A stretch of 14,545 nucleotides of DNA from Bacteroidota bacterium (lineage in GTDB: Bacteria; Bacteroidota; Bacteroidia; Bacteroidales; Rikenellaceae), in the NCBI GenBank assembly GCA_023443765.1, contig JAEZTA010000130.1:1-14545 (forward strand), in the 5' to 3' direction. The number at the start of each line of letters is the position of its first letter. Position 1 is the stretch's first letter. Both the position numbers and the translations under genes were made by a program. Below are positions 13,643 through 14,545 of this stretch, piece after piece. The notes under the pieces were generated by a model. That model did not search any database. It worked only from the letters and a program-made list of their open reading frames with translations, and had not been told where the DNA came from.

Positions 13643-14545
13643 ATGACACGAAGCATACTCTATTTCCTGCTGATCCTGACTTTCTCGTGCGGCAATGCGC
13701 GGCCTCCGCAAACGGAGACTTCCGAAGCGCAGCCGGCAACCGAGGCCGCCGTTACGGAGACTCCCGCCCCCTCGGAGGCGAAATCCGGGGTTCAGGCCGA
13801 ACCGCAGCAATCCGATGCGCCCAAAGCCGTCGCTGTGGCTCCCAAACGCCCCGCCGCACATAAACCCGCCATTTCGCAGTCTGCAACGGCTCCCGTTGCG
13901 ATCGCAACCGTGCCCCAGGCCGAAATCACTGTCGAGGCCGAAACCGCCGCTCCGGCTGCCGAAGTCTCGGAACCCGCCGAACCCGCAACTGAAACGGCTC
14001 CCGCAGTTGAGGCCGCCCCTGTAATTGAGGTCCCGGCTTCCGAAGCAACCCTTCCGACCGACGGGGAATCCGCCCCGGGCAAGGAGCAGCTGCGCGCCCT
14101 CAAAGCCACCGGCGCCGATTCGCCGATTCGCGGTAAAAGACAGTTCCTGCCGACGCGCCAGCGCATCGACCGCGAGATCAACAAACTCAAATTCGCCTAC
14201 AAGGGCGAGGTGATGATGGGTCTGACAGCCTCCTACGGCACCATATCGAGCGACGACACGGACATCATGCTGCTCATCGACGGCATCGACGCCAGCGGCA
14301 CGATGGCCACCGTGAAACCCTTTATCGGCTACTTCTACCGCGACAACAACTGCCTCGGCGTCCGCTTCGGCTACAACCACATGGGCGGCAACCTCGACGC
14401 TGCCCGCTACGACCTGGGCGAGAGCAACGATGCTTCGGGCAAGATTCCGAAGGTCGATTTCAACAGCGACAACTACTCGTTCGGCATCTTCCACCGCTCC
14501 TACGCGGGACTCGACCCGAAGGGCCGTTTCGGACTGTTCGCCGAG
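13643..14545 (+). CDS. Barrel-like protein with Ala/Pro/Glu-rich linker, 3' end outside window
   Basis: The frame is open from the ATG at 13643 to the window end; 301 residues are visible. The N terminus MTRSILYFLLILTFSC is a short signal peptide. Cys16 could be lipidated although the lipobox (TFSC) is weak; signal peptidase I cleavage after GNA is an alternative. Residues about 20-148 are low-complexity, rich in Ala, Pro, Glu and Thr, like linkers that span the periplasm. A basic segment (PIRGKRQFLPTRQRIDREI) leads into a barrel-like domain from about 187. That domain parallels the preceding protein: GLTASYGT/GGTASYST, LLIDGIDASG/LVIEGINSKG, VKPFIGYFYRDNNCLGVRF/VSPMIAYAFRDNMALGGRF, and GRFGLFAE/KRFALFNE. 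It starts 12 bases after the preceding stop, so it is in the same operon. A tandem duplication with a linker added is the simplest reading. Function unknown. Confidence 0.72.
   Translation, partial: MTRSILYFLLILTFSCGNARPPQTETSEAQPATEAAVTETPAPSEAKSGVQAEPQQSDAPKAVAVAPKRPAAHKPAISQSATAPVAIATVPQAEITVEAETAAPAAEVSEPAEPATETAPAVEAAPVIEVPASEATLPTDGESAPGKEQLRALKATGADSPIRGKRQFLPTRQRIDREINKLKFAYKGEVMMGLTASYGTISSDDTDIMLLIDGIDASGTMATVKPFIGYFYRDNNCLGVRFGYNHMGGNLDAARYDLGESNDASGKIPKVDFNSDNYSFGIFHRSYAGLDPKGRFGLFAE

Overview
The window is high-GC Bacteroidales DNA, most likely Alistipes or another member of the Rikenellaceae. Three things point there: GC-rich codon use with very long antisense shadow frames, promoters of the Bacteroidetes TAnnTTTG type, and a run of fimbrillin-like, DUF4493 and PCMD lipoproteins, families I know essentially only from Bacteroidetes. 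No tRNA, rRNA, CRISPR array, insertion sequence or phage gene was seen.

Left part (1-3287): housekeeping or stress genes. It opens with the C-terminal end of an RclA-type flavoprotein disulfide reductase. A Nudix hydrolase on the minus strand converges on it, and the two share a bidirectional hairpin. Divergent from the Nudix gene is an S9-family serine peptidase lipoprotein resembling bacterial dipeptidyl-peptidase 5, closed by a strong terminator at 3254-3287.

Right part (3288-14545): a surface-lipoprotein island in two transcription units. Unit 1 (3454-6035) encodes a 57-residue small protein and a 796-residue lipoprotein (fimbrillin-like head, Ig-like module, FN3-like module, PCMD domain), and ends in a terminator at 6075-6107. 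Unit 2 (6242 to beyond the window end) encodes a fimbrillin-like lipoprotein with a C-terminal jelly-roll-like domain, two DUF4493-type lipoproteins, a DUF4493+PCMD lipoprotein, and two related putative outer-membrane beta-barrel proteins. The second barrel protein has a long Ala/Pro/Glu-rich linker and is cut by the window edge. Gaps within unit 2 are only 5-21 bases, so it is very probably one operon.

The two units start from matching promoter blocks. Each is 70 bp and carries two GTTCRT half-sites 21 bp apart, a shared TTGAATTTATTT, then 21 bp to a TAnnTTTG box. Such tandem GTT-type direct repeats one 21-bp period apart resemble LytTR-family response-regulator sites, so one regulator may switch both units on together. 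All five large lipoproteins have a predicted lipobox, mostly acidic residues just after the lipidated Cys, a short strand-like stretch, and then a (T/S)R(A/T) motif. That is the layout expected of type V (fimbrillin) pilus subunits, which polymerise after Arg-specific cleavage. The inferred picture is a regulated surface fibre or adhesin system whose PCMD and jelly-roll ends may bind carbohydrate, with accessory outer-membrane barrels. This is an inference from domain layout; I know of no experimental description of this particular locus.
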